A stretch of 5,489 nucleotides of DNA from Armatimonadota bacterium (GTDB lineage: Bacteria; Armatimonadota; Chthonomonadetes; Chthonomonadales; Chthonomonadaceae), in contig JAPLCR010000302.1 of the NCBI GenBank assembly GCA_026392135.1, positions 2,425 through 7,913 of the forward strand. Direction: 5' to 3'. Made by a program: the position numbers and the translations under genes. Below, piece by piece: positions 1 through 5,489 of the stretch. The notes below the pieces were generated by a model. That model had not been told where the DNA came from and searched no databases. It saw nothing but the letters and a program-made list of their open reading frames with translations. Positions within the stretch are counted from its first letter, which is position 1; each line of letters begins with the position of its first letter.

Positions 1-434
1 GTACAAAACTGCCCCGCATGATAGGCTTTCAGGCAGAAAATGCCGCCCCGCTGGTACATGGCAAACCTATCTCGTATCCTGAGACCTTGGCGACAGCGAT
101 ACGAGTTGGCAATCCTGCAAGTTGGGAGGGAGCCATTAACGCCCGCAACGAGTCGGGCGGCTCTATTACAGCGGTTTCGGACAAAGAGATACTCGCCGCC
201 TATCAGCAGTTGGCGAATCAAGAGGGACTTTTCGTAGAGCCTGCAAGCGTAATCTCCATCGCGGGCTTGAAAAAACTGGCGCAACAGGGCTTCTTCACGC
301 AACCCGTGACGGTTGTCGCGACTCTCACCGGACACGGGCTAAAAGACCCCGACACCGCCATTGAACACGTAGACAACACGCTCATCACGGTCTCCGCCGA
401 GCGCGACGCGGTTCTGAAAGCGATAGGCTATTAA
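1..434 (+). CDS. thrC: Threonine synthase, C-terminal part (5' end outside window)
   Basis: This is the end of a PLP-dependent (fold type II) threonine synthase, the cytoplasmic enzyme that converts O-phospho-L-homoserine to L-threonine and phosphate. The reading frame is open from base 3 with no start needed (TKLPRMIGFQAENAAPLV), so the ATG at 18 is an internal Met and the gene begins upstream of the window. The 143 visible residues carry recognisable family blocks: GFQAENAAPLV, PETLATAIRVGNPASWEGA, the ESGG loop followed by VSDKEILAAYQ, EGLFVEPAS, and the terminal LTGHGLKDP. In this family the Thr of the TGHG block is expected to contact the pyridine nitrogen of PLP. The lysine that binds PLP lies in the missing N-terminal part. 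The ending ...AIGY-stop looks natural. No terminator is seen in the 38 nt before the next gene. The family call is secure. Confidence 0.93.
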   Translation, partial: TKLPRMIGFQAENAAPLVHGKPISYPETLATAIRVGNPASWEGAINARNESGGSITAVSDKEILAAYQQLANQEGLFVEPASVISIAGLKKLAQQGFFTQPVTVVATLTGHGLKDPDTAIEHVDNTLITVSAERDAVLKAIGY

Positions 435-458
435 CGACGCATTGCCAAACTACCTTAT

Positions 459-464
459 GAGGAG
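459..464 (+). promoter_or_regulatory. Ribosome binding site of the DinB-family gene
   Basis: GAGGAG lies 8 nt before the ATG at 473. This is good anti-SD complementarity at normal spacing, and it supports that start. Confidence 0.7.
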
Positions 465-472
465 AACGAAGA

Positions 473-952
473 ATGTTACCGGTGCCTGTGCGAAAGTACC
501 TACTAACGAGCGTGGCGAGTACTCCTGAAGTGTTGGAGGCTCTGGTTGAGGGGATTTCCGCTACCGACCCTGTGTGGGATGTGCGTCCTTATGCCGACCG
601 CTTTACGTTACGCGAGGTGGTGGCGCACCTCGCCGACTGGGAACCCATTCACAAAGAGCGCATTGAGCGAATACTCAGCGAAGATGAGCCGACTCTGCCA
701 GACATGGACGAGGGACAGATGGCGATAGACAACGACTACGCGCATCAAGACCCTATCAACTGCCTGAAACGATATCGCGAAGGACGCAAGGTCGTCGTGG
801 GCTTGCTGAAATCCCTGTCGCCAGAGCAGTACGAGAGAGCGGGAATACGCCCTCCCAATATCGGACGGCTTGACCTCGACCAGTTCGCGACGTTTATATT
901 CGCGCACGACGGATACCACCTCCAGCAAGCGGCGGAGTATCGCAAAGGGTAG
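473..952 (+). CDS. DinB-superfamily (DinB_2-like) putative metal-dependent protein
   Basis: A 159-residue cytoplasmic protein of the DinB/YfiT-like four-helix-bundle superfamily. Members bind a divalent metal through three histidines, and some act as thiol (bacillithiol or mycothiol) transferases; many have no known substrate. The typical pattern is visible. His52 lies in the helix-2 block REVVAHLADWE (residues 47-57). His145 and His149 lie in the C-terminal block FAHDGYHLQQ (143-152), the usual HxxxH spacing. The motif TDPVWDVRPYADRFTLREVVAHL resembles the common 'kWsi.evv.Hl.d.e' start of these proteins. Length is normal for the family. The start at 473 has a good SD. It follows thrC by 38 nt and precedes the DprA-like gene by 21 nt, so co-transcription is possible, but the neighbours do not reveal its substrate. 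The family is well supported; the biochemical activity is unknown. Confidence 0.85.
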   Translation: MLPVPVRKYLLTSVASTPEVLEALVEGISATDPVWDVRPYADRFTLREVVAHLADWEPIHKERIERILSEDEPTLPDMDEGQMAIDNDYAHQDPINCLKRYREGRKVVVGLLKSLSPEQYERAGIRPPNIGRLDLDQFATFIFAHDGYHLQQAAEYRKG

Positions 953-973
953 AGACAGAGAGGTGTAGCGGCA

Positions 974-1843
974 GTGAGGGGCGAAAACGAAAAACCCATC
1001 CACCTGACCCAACTGATTCTATTTAGCCCTAGGGAGTTTCTCGCCTTTACCCCAAAACAGTGGCGCGAGCAACTTTGCGTCGGGGAGGCACCGACAGACC
1101 TCTTCTTTCAACAAAAAGAGGAGCTACTCGCAAAGAGCCGCGAGTTGGAGCGTGTGCGCCGCCTCCACGACGTTCACATTTTTGAGGTAGGGAGTGCCGC
1201 CTATCCTCCCTGCCTTGAAGCGTATGACGACATCCCCCCTCCTGTCCTCTATGCGCGTGGAAACCTCTCCCTACTAGAAGCGACGAAAACAGGCTTTCGC
1301 TTCGCTGTCCTCGTCTCCAATAACCCCTCCCTCGCCATTTTGCAGAAGCTAGACGATATTGTCTCTGCACTGGCGAGTGCGGATGGTATTGTAGTGACGG
1401 GGCATGACCGTCTTCCCTACCAGAAAACAGCGATTGTCGGGCATAGATTAGGGCGACCTATTCTCTATGTACTAGACCAAGGACTGCGTTGCGCCCTCGG
1501 TGCTAATTTTGACCGCATACTGTTCGCGGAGGCGCGTATCCACGAAATGAACTTCAACAGCGATGTAGATTTAGCGGTCTCTGCGTTTCCTATTGATGTC
1601 CCCGCACAACACAATCTGCAACGGCGGGATAGGCTCGTCACCTGTTTTGCCGACGTGCTTATCGCTCTGGATGTACAGCCCAATAGAGTGATGTTTGCGG
1701 AGGCGAAACGCGCTTTTCGGCAAGAGCGCCCTCTCTACGTCTACGACGGGGGGCGAGACGGCAACCGCCTTCTGCTAGAGATGGGTGCTATGAAGTTGCC
1801 GCAAACGCCAGACTGGGTGGAGAGAATTAAGGAGAGATTGTGA
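974..1843 (+). CDS. Divergent DprA/Smf-like Rossmann-fold protein
   Basis: A 289-residue protein that follows the DprA (DNA-processing protein A, Smf) layout. DprA loads RecA on single-stranded DNA in natural transformation. Residues 77-96 (YPPCLEAYDDIPPPVLYARG) match the family's 'YP..L....dpP.vLy.kG' block. Residues 110-230 give the Rossmann-type alternation. Residues 203-230 (SAFPIDVP...RRDRLVTCFADVLIAL) correspond to 'SE.P.....F..RNRiIagLsd.vlVv'. Residues 264-274 (NRLLLEMGAMK) match the late 'sN.Li..GA' block. Key signatures are altered: the expected GSR reads VSNN (114-117), and the expected SGxAxGID reads TGHDRLP (142-148). No C-terminal winged-helix domain follows. An in-frame stop at 950-952 and no early internal Met make GTG at 974 the best start, with an AGAGGTG SD upstream. 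Gene homology is fairly sure. Canonical RecA-loading function is doubtful; it could be a paralogue with another nucleic-acid or nucleotide role. Confidence 0.72.
   Translation: MRGENEKPIHLTQLILFSPREFLAFTPKQWREQLCVGEAPTDLFFQQKEELLAKSRELERVRRLHDVHIFEVGSAAYPPCLEAYDDIPPPVLYARGNLSLLEATKTGFRFAVLVSNNPSLAILQKLDDIVSALASADGIVVTGHDRLPYQKTAIVGHRLGRPILYVLDQGLRCALGANFDRILFAEARIHEMNFNSDVDLAVSAFPIDVPAQHNLQRRDRLVTCFADVLIALDVQPNRVMFAEAKRAFRQERPLYVYDGGRDGNRLLLEMGAMKLPQTPDWVERIKERL
1829..1834 (+). promoter_or_regulatory. Strong SD inside the end of the DprA-like gene
   Basis: AAGGAG sits 8 nt before the ATG at 1843, which overlaps the TGA of the DprA-like gene (TGATG). It is positioned to start the 17-codon ORF at 1843, not the DUF1801 ATG at 1886, which is 51 nt away. 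Confidence 0.6.
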
Positions 1844-1896
1844 TGGGTCGCATCTCTATCCCTATTTTGAAAGACGAACACCCTGATGAAACCTGA
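1843..1896 (+). CDS. 17-codon small ORF linking the DprA-like and DUF1801 genes
   Basis: The ORF encodes MGRISIPILKDEHPDET and then TGA. Its ATG overlaps the stop of the upstream gene (TGATG), and it has a strong AAGGAG SD at 8-nt spacing. It ends at 1896, eleven bases past the first base of the DUF1801 start codon (1886), in a different frame. I do not recognise the peptide and see no hydrophobic or regulatory-leader signature in it, such as runs of one amino acid. The arrangement fits translational coupling, in which ribosomes ending at 1896 could reinitiate at 1886. It could equally be a remnant of a longer gene or a chance ORF. Its existence in the sequence is certain; whether it is expressed is not. 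Confidence 0.35.
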   Translation: MGRISIPILKDEHPDET

Positions 1897-2263
1897 ACCA
1901 ACTACAAACGTAGACGCTTACATCGCTGAATACCCTGAAAGCGTACAGTCTCTTCTGACCCTGATGCGCGAGACCATTAAAACAGCGGATCCAGAGGCGG
2001 AAGAGTTGATAAGTTACGGAATGCCCGCATATAAGCGAGAAGGTATATTAGTGTACTTTGCAGGCTGTAAAAACCACATCGGCTTCTATCCTACCGCTTC
2101 AGGTATTGAAGCGTTCAAACAAGAGTTGTCAGGATATAAAAGTTCCAAAGGCTCTGTGCAGTTTCCTCTAGACGAACCTCTGCCGCTAGAGTTAATTACC
2201 AAAATCGTCCAGTTTAGAGTGGCGAAGAATTTGGAAAAAGTGCAAGCCAAAAAGAGAAGTTAA
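1886..2263 (+). CDS. DUF1801 / YdhG-like protein
   Basis: A 125-residue cytoplasmic protein of the DUF1801 (YdhG-like) family. Members are small alpha/beta proteins, sometimes annotated as iron chaperones by comparison with frataxin-like folds; the true role of most is unknown. Family blocks are clear and in order: VDAYIAEYPESVQSLLTLMRE (9-29), EELISYGMPAYK (39-50), the short strand ILVYFAGCKNHIGFYPT (54-70), YKSSKGSVQFPLDEPLP (84-100), and the closing helix LITKIVQFRVAKNLE (103-117). The tail is basic (KVQAKKRS). Length is typical. An in-frame TGA at 1868-1870 limits the start to ATG 1886 (or CTG 1883). No SD precedes 1886, which is unusual beside its neighbours, and translation may depend on the small ORF that overlaps it. 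Family assignment is strong; function is open. Confidence 0.88.
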   Translation: MKPEPTTNVDAYIAEYPESVQSLLTLMRETIKTADPEAEELISYGMPAYKREGILVYFAGCKNHIGFYPTASGIEAFKQELSGYKSSKGSVQFPLDEPLPLELITKIVQFRVAKNLEKVQAKKRS

Positions 2264-2295
2264 CCCAATAACGCTAATAGCGCGGAAGTATTGGG
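2264..2295 (+). promoter_or_regulatory. Inverted repeat / possible RNA hairpin upstream of the S9 peptidase gene
   Basis: CCCAATA (2264-2270) is perfectly complementary to TATTGGG (2289-2295). Inside it CGCT (2272-2275) can pair with AGCG (2279-2282) around a 3-nt loop, giving a two-part stem with an internal bulge (2283-2288). It starts at the base after the DUF1801 stop. No T-run follows, so it is not a standard intrinsic terminator. The arm ends 9 nt before the SD of the peptidase gene, so it could stabilise the mRNA, affect ribosome access, or be an operator. Confidence 0.45.
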
Positions 2296-2304
2296 AGGAA
2301 TTAT

Positions 2305-2311
2305 AAGGAGG
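2305..2311 (+). promoter_or_regulatory. Ribosome binding site that sets the S9 peptidase start
   Basis: AAGGAGG lies 6 nt before the ATG at 2318. This selects that ATG over the in-frame TTG at 2291, whose codon falls inside the inverted repeat and which has no comparable SD. Confidence 0.75.
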
Positions 2312-2317
2312 TTCTTA

Positions 2318-4810
2318 ATGCGAGAAGGGGTCATCAATAGCCTGATAGCCTGTGCCTTCCTAACGCTATCACTCACGGCGGAGGCGCAGGGAACCAAAGC
2401 CGACTACGAGCGTTCAGAAAACCTGAAACAGGCGACGCAGGGTAAGGTCTTTCGCGCCAACGTCTCCCCGCACTGGATTGACGATCATCAGTTCTGGTAT
2501 CGTAACGATCTCTCCGAAGGCAAGCGCGAGTTTGTGTGGGTAGACCCCGCCAAAAATAGACGCCGCCCTGCATTCGATGCAAGCAAGGTAGCACAAGGTT
2601 TAAGCCAAGTACTGGGGCAGCCCGTGGAAGCGGATAAACTCCCTATTGAAAGCCTACGCTTCCAACTAAACAAGGGAAGTGTGCTGTTTCAAGTACGTGA
2701 AAAGAGCTTTGAATGCGACCTCAAAACCTACACAGTACGCCCTGTACAGGAGAAGGTAGGGCAAGCTAACCCTCTCTCCCCTGCAACAGCACACACATCC
2801 CGCGAAGGTGGACAGCCAACGGAAATCACCTTTGTCAATCAGCTCAAAGAGCCTATCACTGTCTATTGGGTTGACACAGAGGGCGCACAGCATAAGTACG
2901 CCACCATGAAGGCAGGAGAGTCGTATCACTCTGCTACCTACACAGGGCACCTTTGGCTTACCGCACACGCTGATGGAAAGTCACTCGTCGCGTTTTTTGC
3001 AACGAGTAGCCCAACCGTTGCAGTCATAGATGGCAAAGAGCCTCCGCGCCCCGCCCCAGAAAACCTGCCGGGAATGTCGCAAGATAGAAGGTGGCGCCTC
3101 TTTGTACGCGACCATAATCTTGTACTTATAGACAGTACCTCTAAAGAAGAGACACTCCTAACAACAGATGGAACGGAACAAAACTCCTACACGAACGAGT
3201 TGTGGTGGTCACCGAATAGCCGTTACTGCGCGGTAATGAAAGTGGCACCGGCACAAGAGCACAAGGTCTATCTTGTAGAGTCATCACCAAAGAGTCAGAT
3301 TCAGCCCAAACTACGCACGCTGGACTACCTCAAGCCAGGTGACAAAATAGAAAAACCCCGTCTCTGCATTGTGGATGCAAACACAAAAAAGGTCAGGCTT
3401 GTTGCGGAGACACTCTCCCCGAACCCCTTCAACTTGATGGAACAGGTATGGGCACTCGACTCCAAAACCTTCACCTTTCTCTATAATCAGCGCGGGCACC
3501 AACTAATGCGATGGATTGGGGTAGACGCGATAAGCGGAGAGGCGCATACGATAATAGAGGAGAAGCCAAAAACGTTTATCTCTTGGACGAGTCGAGTCTA
3601 CCTACGCCCTGTTCCAGACAAAGACGAAGCGATATGGATGTCGGAGCGAGATGGTTGGAATCATCTCTACCTGTACGACACGAAGACAGGTGATGTAAAA
3701 AATCAGATAACAAAGGGCGCATGGGTAGTGCGCGGTATTGAGAGAGTGGACGAAGAGAAGCGGCAAATCTGGTTCCGTGCTTGTGGAAACTATCCCAAAC
3801 AAGACCCCTACTACATCCACTATGGACGCGTGAACTTCGATGGCTCGGGGCTGATGTGGCTCACCTCTGGCGATGGGACTCACAAAGTGGAGTTCTCTCC
3901 CGATCGGCAGTTTTATGTGGACACCTATTCGCGGGTAGATTTGCCTCCGGTAACCGAACTGCACCGCACAATCGACGGTAAAAAAGTGCTAGACCTCGAA
4001 GCAGGAGACGCAAGCACGTTGCTTGCTACAGGCTGGAAAGCCCCAGAACGCTTCATCGCAAAAGGACGGGACGGACAGACGGATATCTTCGGCGTTATCT
4101 GGCGACCGTCTAACTTTGATCCTGCAAAAAAGTACCCGGTCATCGAAAACATCTACGCCGGTCCCCACGACTCGTTTGTGCCGAAGGCATGGGCTTCCTT
4201 TTATAACGCACAGGAGCTAGCAGAACTCGGATTTGTCGTGGTGCAGATGGACGGAATGGGGACGGCAAACCGCTCGAAGGCGTTTCACGATGTCTGTTGG
4301 AAGAATATCGCGGACGCAGGTTTTCCAGACCGAATTCTCTGGATTAAAGCGGCGGGGCGACAGTATACCTATCTGGATACGAACCGTATAGGGATCTATG
4401 GAACTTCGGCGGGAGGGCAGAACTCACTGGGCGGAATGCTCCTCCATAGCGATTTTTATAAGGCGGCAGTCTCCGACTGCGGGTGTCATGACAACCGTAT
4501 GGACAAAATCTGGTGGAATGAGCAGTGGATGGGCTATCCCGTAGAGAAACACTATGACGAGCAGAGCAATGTAACACTTGCGCCTAACCTCAAGGGTAAG
4601 CTTTTCCTGATGGTAGGGGAGATGGATACAAATGTAGACCCATCAAGTACCTATCAGGTAGTAAACCGCCTGATTCAAGCCGGAAAGGATTTCGATTTAC
4701 TTGTGTCACCGGGTACAGGACATGGAGTCTTAGGGCTACCGTATGCCCGTCGACGCATGAAGGATTTTTTCGTGCGTAATCTGCTTGGGATAGAGCCACG
4801 TGCAAAATAA
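2318..4810 (+). CDS. Secreted S9-family peptidase (DPP-IV/prolyl oligopeptidase type) with VHL beta-like insert
   Basis: From ATG 2318 the protein has 830 residues. Residues 1-23 form a Sec signal peptide with a probable AEA|Q cut, so it should act outside the cytoplasm. Next comes a leading segment (about 25-165; 'FVWVDPAKNRRRPAFD'), then a VHL beta-like segment (about 168-238), then a DPP-IV N-terminal-type beta-propeller (about 250-560; 'ELWWSPNSRY', 'WMSERDGWNHLYLYD', 'VEFSPDRQFYVDTYS'), and a C-terminal alpha/beta-hydrolase domain (about 575-830). The triad is visible: Ser697 in GTSAGG, Asp770 in GEMDTNVDP, and His802 in GTGHG. The family cleaves short peptides, often after proline. The DWxYEEE motif that gives classical DPP-IV its N-terminal recognition is not seen; its place reads DGTEQNSYTNELWWSP, so dipeptidyl specificity is uncertain. 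The cluster SDCGCHDN and KIWWNEQWMGYP follow the nucleophile and match a bacterial subgroup of the family. The gene appears intact and starts after a strong SD. Confidence 0.9.
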   Translation: MREGVINSLIACAFLTLSLTAEAQGTKADYERSENLKQATQGKVFRANVSPHWIDDHQFWYRNDLSEGKREFVWVDPAKNRRRPAFDASKVAQGLSQVLGQPVEADKLPIESLRFQLNKGSVLFQVREKSFECDLKTYTVRPVQEKVGQANPLSPATAHTSREGGQPTEITFVNQLKEPITVYWVDTEGAQHKYATMKAGESYHSATYTGHLWLTAHADGKSLVAFFATSSPTVAVIDGKEPPRPAPENLPGMSQDRRWRLFVRDHNLVLIDSTSKEETLLTTDGTEQNSYTNELWWSPNSRYCAVMKVAPAQEHKVYLVESSPKSQIQPKLRTLDYLKPGDKIEKPRLCIVDANTKKVRLVAETLSPNPFNLMEQVWALDSKTFTFLYNQRGHQLMRWIGVDAISGEAHTIIEEKPKTFISWTSRVYLRPVPDKDEAIWMSERDGWNHLYLYDTKTGDVKNQITKGAWVVRGIERVDEEKRQIWFRACGNYPKQDPYYIHYGRVNFDGSGLMWLTSGDGTHKVEFSPDRQFYVDTYSRVDLPPVTELHRTIDGKKVLDLEAGDASTLLATGWKAPERFIAKGRDGQTDIFGVIWRPSNFDPAKKYPVIENIYAGPHDSFVPKAWASFYNAQELAELGFVVVQMDGMGTANRSKAFHDVCWKNIADAGFPDRILWIKAAGRQYTYLDTNRIGIYGTSAGGQNSLGGMLLHSDFYKAAVSDCGCHDNRMDKIWWNEQWMGYPVEKHYDEQSNVTLAPNLKGKLFLMVGEMDTNVDPSSTYQVVNRLIQAGKDFDLLVSPGTGHGVLGLPYARRRMKDFFVRNLLGIEPRAK
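2819..3031 (+). other. VHL beta-like domain encoded within the peptidase gene
   Basis: Residues about 168-238 of the peptidase resemble the beta domain of the von Hippel-Lindau tumour suppressor. They read ITFVNQLKEPITVYWVDTEG, then a Y-x-T-M-x-x-G-E turn, then TYTGHLWLTAH. Human pVHL has the same order: a strand ending in F-x-N, a W-L-N/V-D-x-x-G turn, Y-x-T-L-x-x-G, and Y-R-G-H-L-W-L. In pVHL this domain binds hydroxyproline of HIF. Here it sits just before the propeller of a protease family that often acts near proline. Homology is inferred from the motif pattern only. Confidence 0.75.
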
Positions 4811-4823
4811 AGGCTCCTTCTAT

Positions 4824-4837
4824 GAGAAACGATTCTC
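4824..4837 (+). repeat. Short palindrome in the peptidase-amidohydrolase gap
   Basis: GAGAA and TTCTC flank a 4-nt ACGA spacer within the 83-nt gap (4811-4893). The 5-bp stem is AT-rich and no T-run follows, so it is a poor terminator candidate. It could be a small operator or chance. The rest of the gap shows no clear promoter and only the AAAGGA RBS at its end. Confidence 0.25.
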
Positions 4838-4880
4838 CTTGCTCAAGTAAAGAGACAGCACTTCAAACACAGTAGGCTCG

Positions 4881-4886
4881 AAAGGA
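4881..4886 (+). promoter_or_regulatory. Ribosome binding site of the amidohydrolase gene
   Basis: AAAGGA lies 7 nt before the ATG at 4894. The match is moderate at normal spacing. The family motif DPHQHLWD begins five residues after this Met, which confirms the start. Confidence 0.6.
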
Positions 4887-4893
4887 AAAACAC

Positions 4894-5489
4894 ATGGTTC
4901 CAATCATAGACCCTCACCAACATCTCTGGGATTTAAGTAAATTTCACCTGCCTTGGCTGGAAGGTGCAGGCAAACTCAAGCGTAGCTTTGTGATGCAAGA
5001 CTACCTCACCGCAAGCGAGGGGCTGAACGTCGTACAGACGGTCTACATGGAGGTAGATGTCGCCGAAGAGCATCTTGTTGGCGAGGCGGAGTACGTTCTC
5101 GAACTATGCGAACGAGACGATAACCCCATGGCGGGGGCAGTTATCGGAGGTAGGGTCGGAAGCCCACTGTTCCGAACCTACATAGATAAGTTCAAAAATA
5201 ACCCTCACCTCAAAGGGGTACGTCAGGTTCTTCACTCTGCGAGTACACCTTCAGGAACCTGCTTGGAGCCCGATTTCGTGCGTAACGTACAGTATCTAGG
5301 AGAGTGCGGGCTACGTTTTGACCTCTGCCTCCCTAATGAAAATCTTCTGGACGGCGCAAAGCTGATTGACCTCTGCCCTCACACTCAGTTTGTCCTCGAC
5401 CACTGCGGTAATGCAAACGTTCAGTCGCAGGACAGAAGTCAGTGGCACACAGATATTGCGGAGGTTGCCAAACGCGAGAACATTGTCTG
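4894..5489 (+). CDS. Amidohydrolase_2 / COG3618-type lactonase-like hydrolase (3' end outside window)
   Basis: An open frame of 198 residues runs off the window end. It belongs to the amidohydrolase family that includes 2-pyrone-4,6-dicarboxylate lactonase, L-fuconolactonase and L-rhamnonolactonase: TIM-barrel enzymes that hydrolyse lactones of sugar acids or aromatic breakdown products. Visible features are the N-terminal HxH strand IIDPHQHLWD (His8, His10), the second-strand block VVQTVYMEVDV (46-56), PHLKGVRQVLH (104-114) with the family's KGVRQ signature, and FVLDHCGNAN (166-175), matching the usual 'fvlDH.GkP'. The final catalytic Asp should lie beyond the window. Normal family length is about 270-300 residues, so about two thirds is present. 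There is no signal peptide, so it is cytoplasmic. The substrate cannot be told. It is 83 nt downstream of the peptidase, so it may or may not share a transcript with it. Confidence 0.9.
   Translation, partial: MVPIIDPHQHLWDLSKFHLPWLEGAGKLKRSFVMQDYLTASEGLNVVQTVYMEVDVAEEHLVGEAEYVLELCERDDNPMAGAVIGGRVGSPLFRTYIDKFKNNPHLKGVRQVLHSASTPSGTCLEPDFVRNVQYLGECGLRFDLCLPNENLLDGAKLIDLCPHTQFVLDHCGNANVQSQDRSQWHTDIAEVAKRENIV

Noticed and set aside
18..434. ATG at 18 as the start of a short independent gene
   Set aside because: The frame is open to the window edge, and the residues before the Met (TKLPR) fit the threonine synthase block, so it is an internal Met of a truncated gene.
608..1012. Reverse-strand open frames over the DinB-like and DprA-like genes
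   Set aside because: They lie antisense to well-supported genes, have no recognisable motifs, and cross gene boundaries.
2291..2317. TTG at 2291 as start of the S9 peptidase
   Set aside because: It would add nine residues before the signal peptide, it lies in the inverted repeat, and the strong AAGGAGG is placed for the ATG at 2318.
2318..2386. Lipoprotein signal (LIAC, Cys12) in the peptidase
   Set aside because: The Cys is too near the N-terminus, with almost no hydrophobic stretch before it. An AEA|Q cut at residue 23 fits a normal Sec signal better.
3602..3964. Reverse-strand 120-codon open frame inside the peptidase gene
   Set aside because: It is antisense to conserved propeller sequence, with no family motif and no sign of its own translation signals.
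4824..4837. Intrinsic terminator after the peptidase gene
   Set aside because: The stem is only 5 bp, AT-rich, and is not followed by a T-run; it is kept only as a weak palindrome.

Overview
The window holds six genes, all on the + strand and closely spaced, plus one tiny overlapping ORF. It reads as ordinary chromosomal DNA of a bacterium. The base composition is balanced, Shine-Dalgarno (SD) sites are clear, and there is a Sec signal peptide on a large S9 peptidase with a VHL-like insert. The phylum cannot be fixed from this sequence. My guess is an environmental lineage such as Armatimonadota, Planctomycetota or Acidobacteriota, with low confidence.

Layout: (1) 1-434 is the 3' part of a threonine synthase gene (thrC), cut by the window edge. 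(2) 473-952 is a DinB-superfamily protein with its three metal-binding histidines. (3) 974-1843 is a divergent DprA/Smf-like protein. It keeps the overall family layout but has lost the usual glycine/arginine signature motifs. (4) 1843-1896 is a 17-codon ORF with an excellent SD; it overlaps the stop of the DprA-like gene and the start of the next gene. (5) 1886-2263 is a DUF1801 (YdhG-like) protein with no SD of its own. (6) 2318-4810 is a secreted S9 peptidase with a beta-propeller, a Ser-Asp-His catalytic triad and a VHL beta-like insert near its N-terminus. (7) 4894 to the window end is the N-terminal two thirds of a COG3618-type amidohydrolase/lactonase.

The first four genes have short gaps or overlaps (38 nt, 21 nt, overlap) and no visible terminator, so they could be co-transcribed. 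They do not form an obvious pathway. A 32-nt inverted repeat precedes the peptidase gene, and 83 nt with a weak palindrome separates the peptidase from the amidohydrolase. No tRNA, rRNA, CRISPR array, insertion sequence or phage gene is visible. No stretch over 300 bases lacks a gene.

The points most worth a second look are the VHL-like domain inside the peptidase, the motif-depleted DprA homologue, and the small-ORF arrangement that may couple translation of the DUF1801 gene to the gene upstream.
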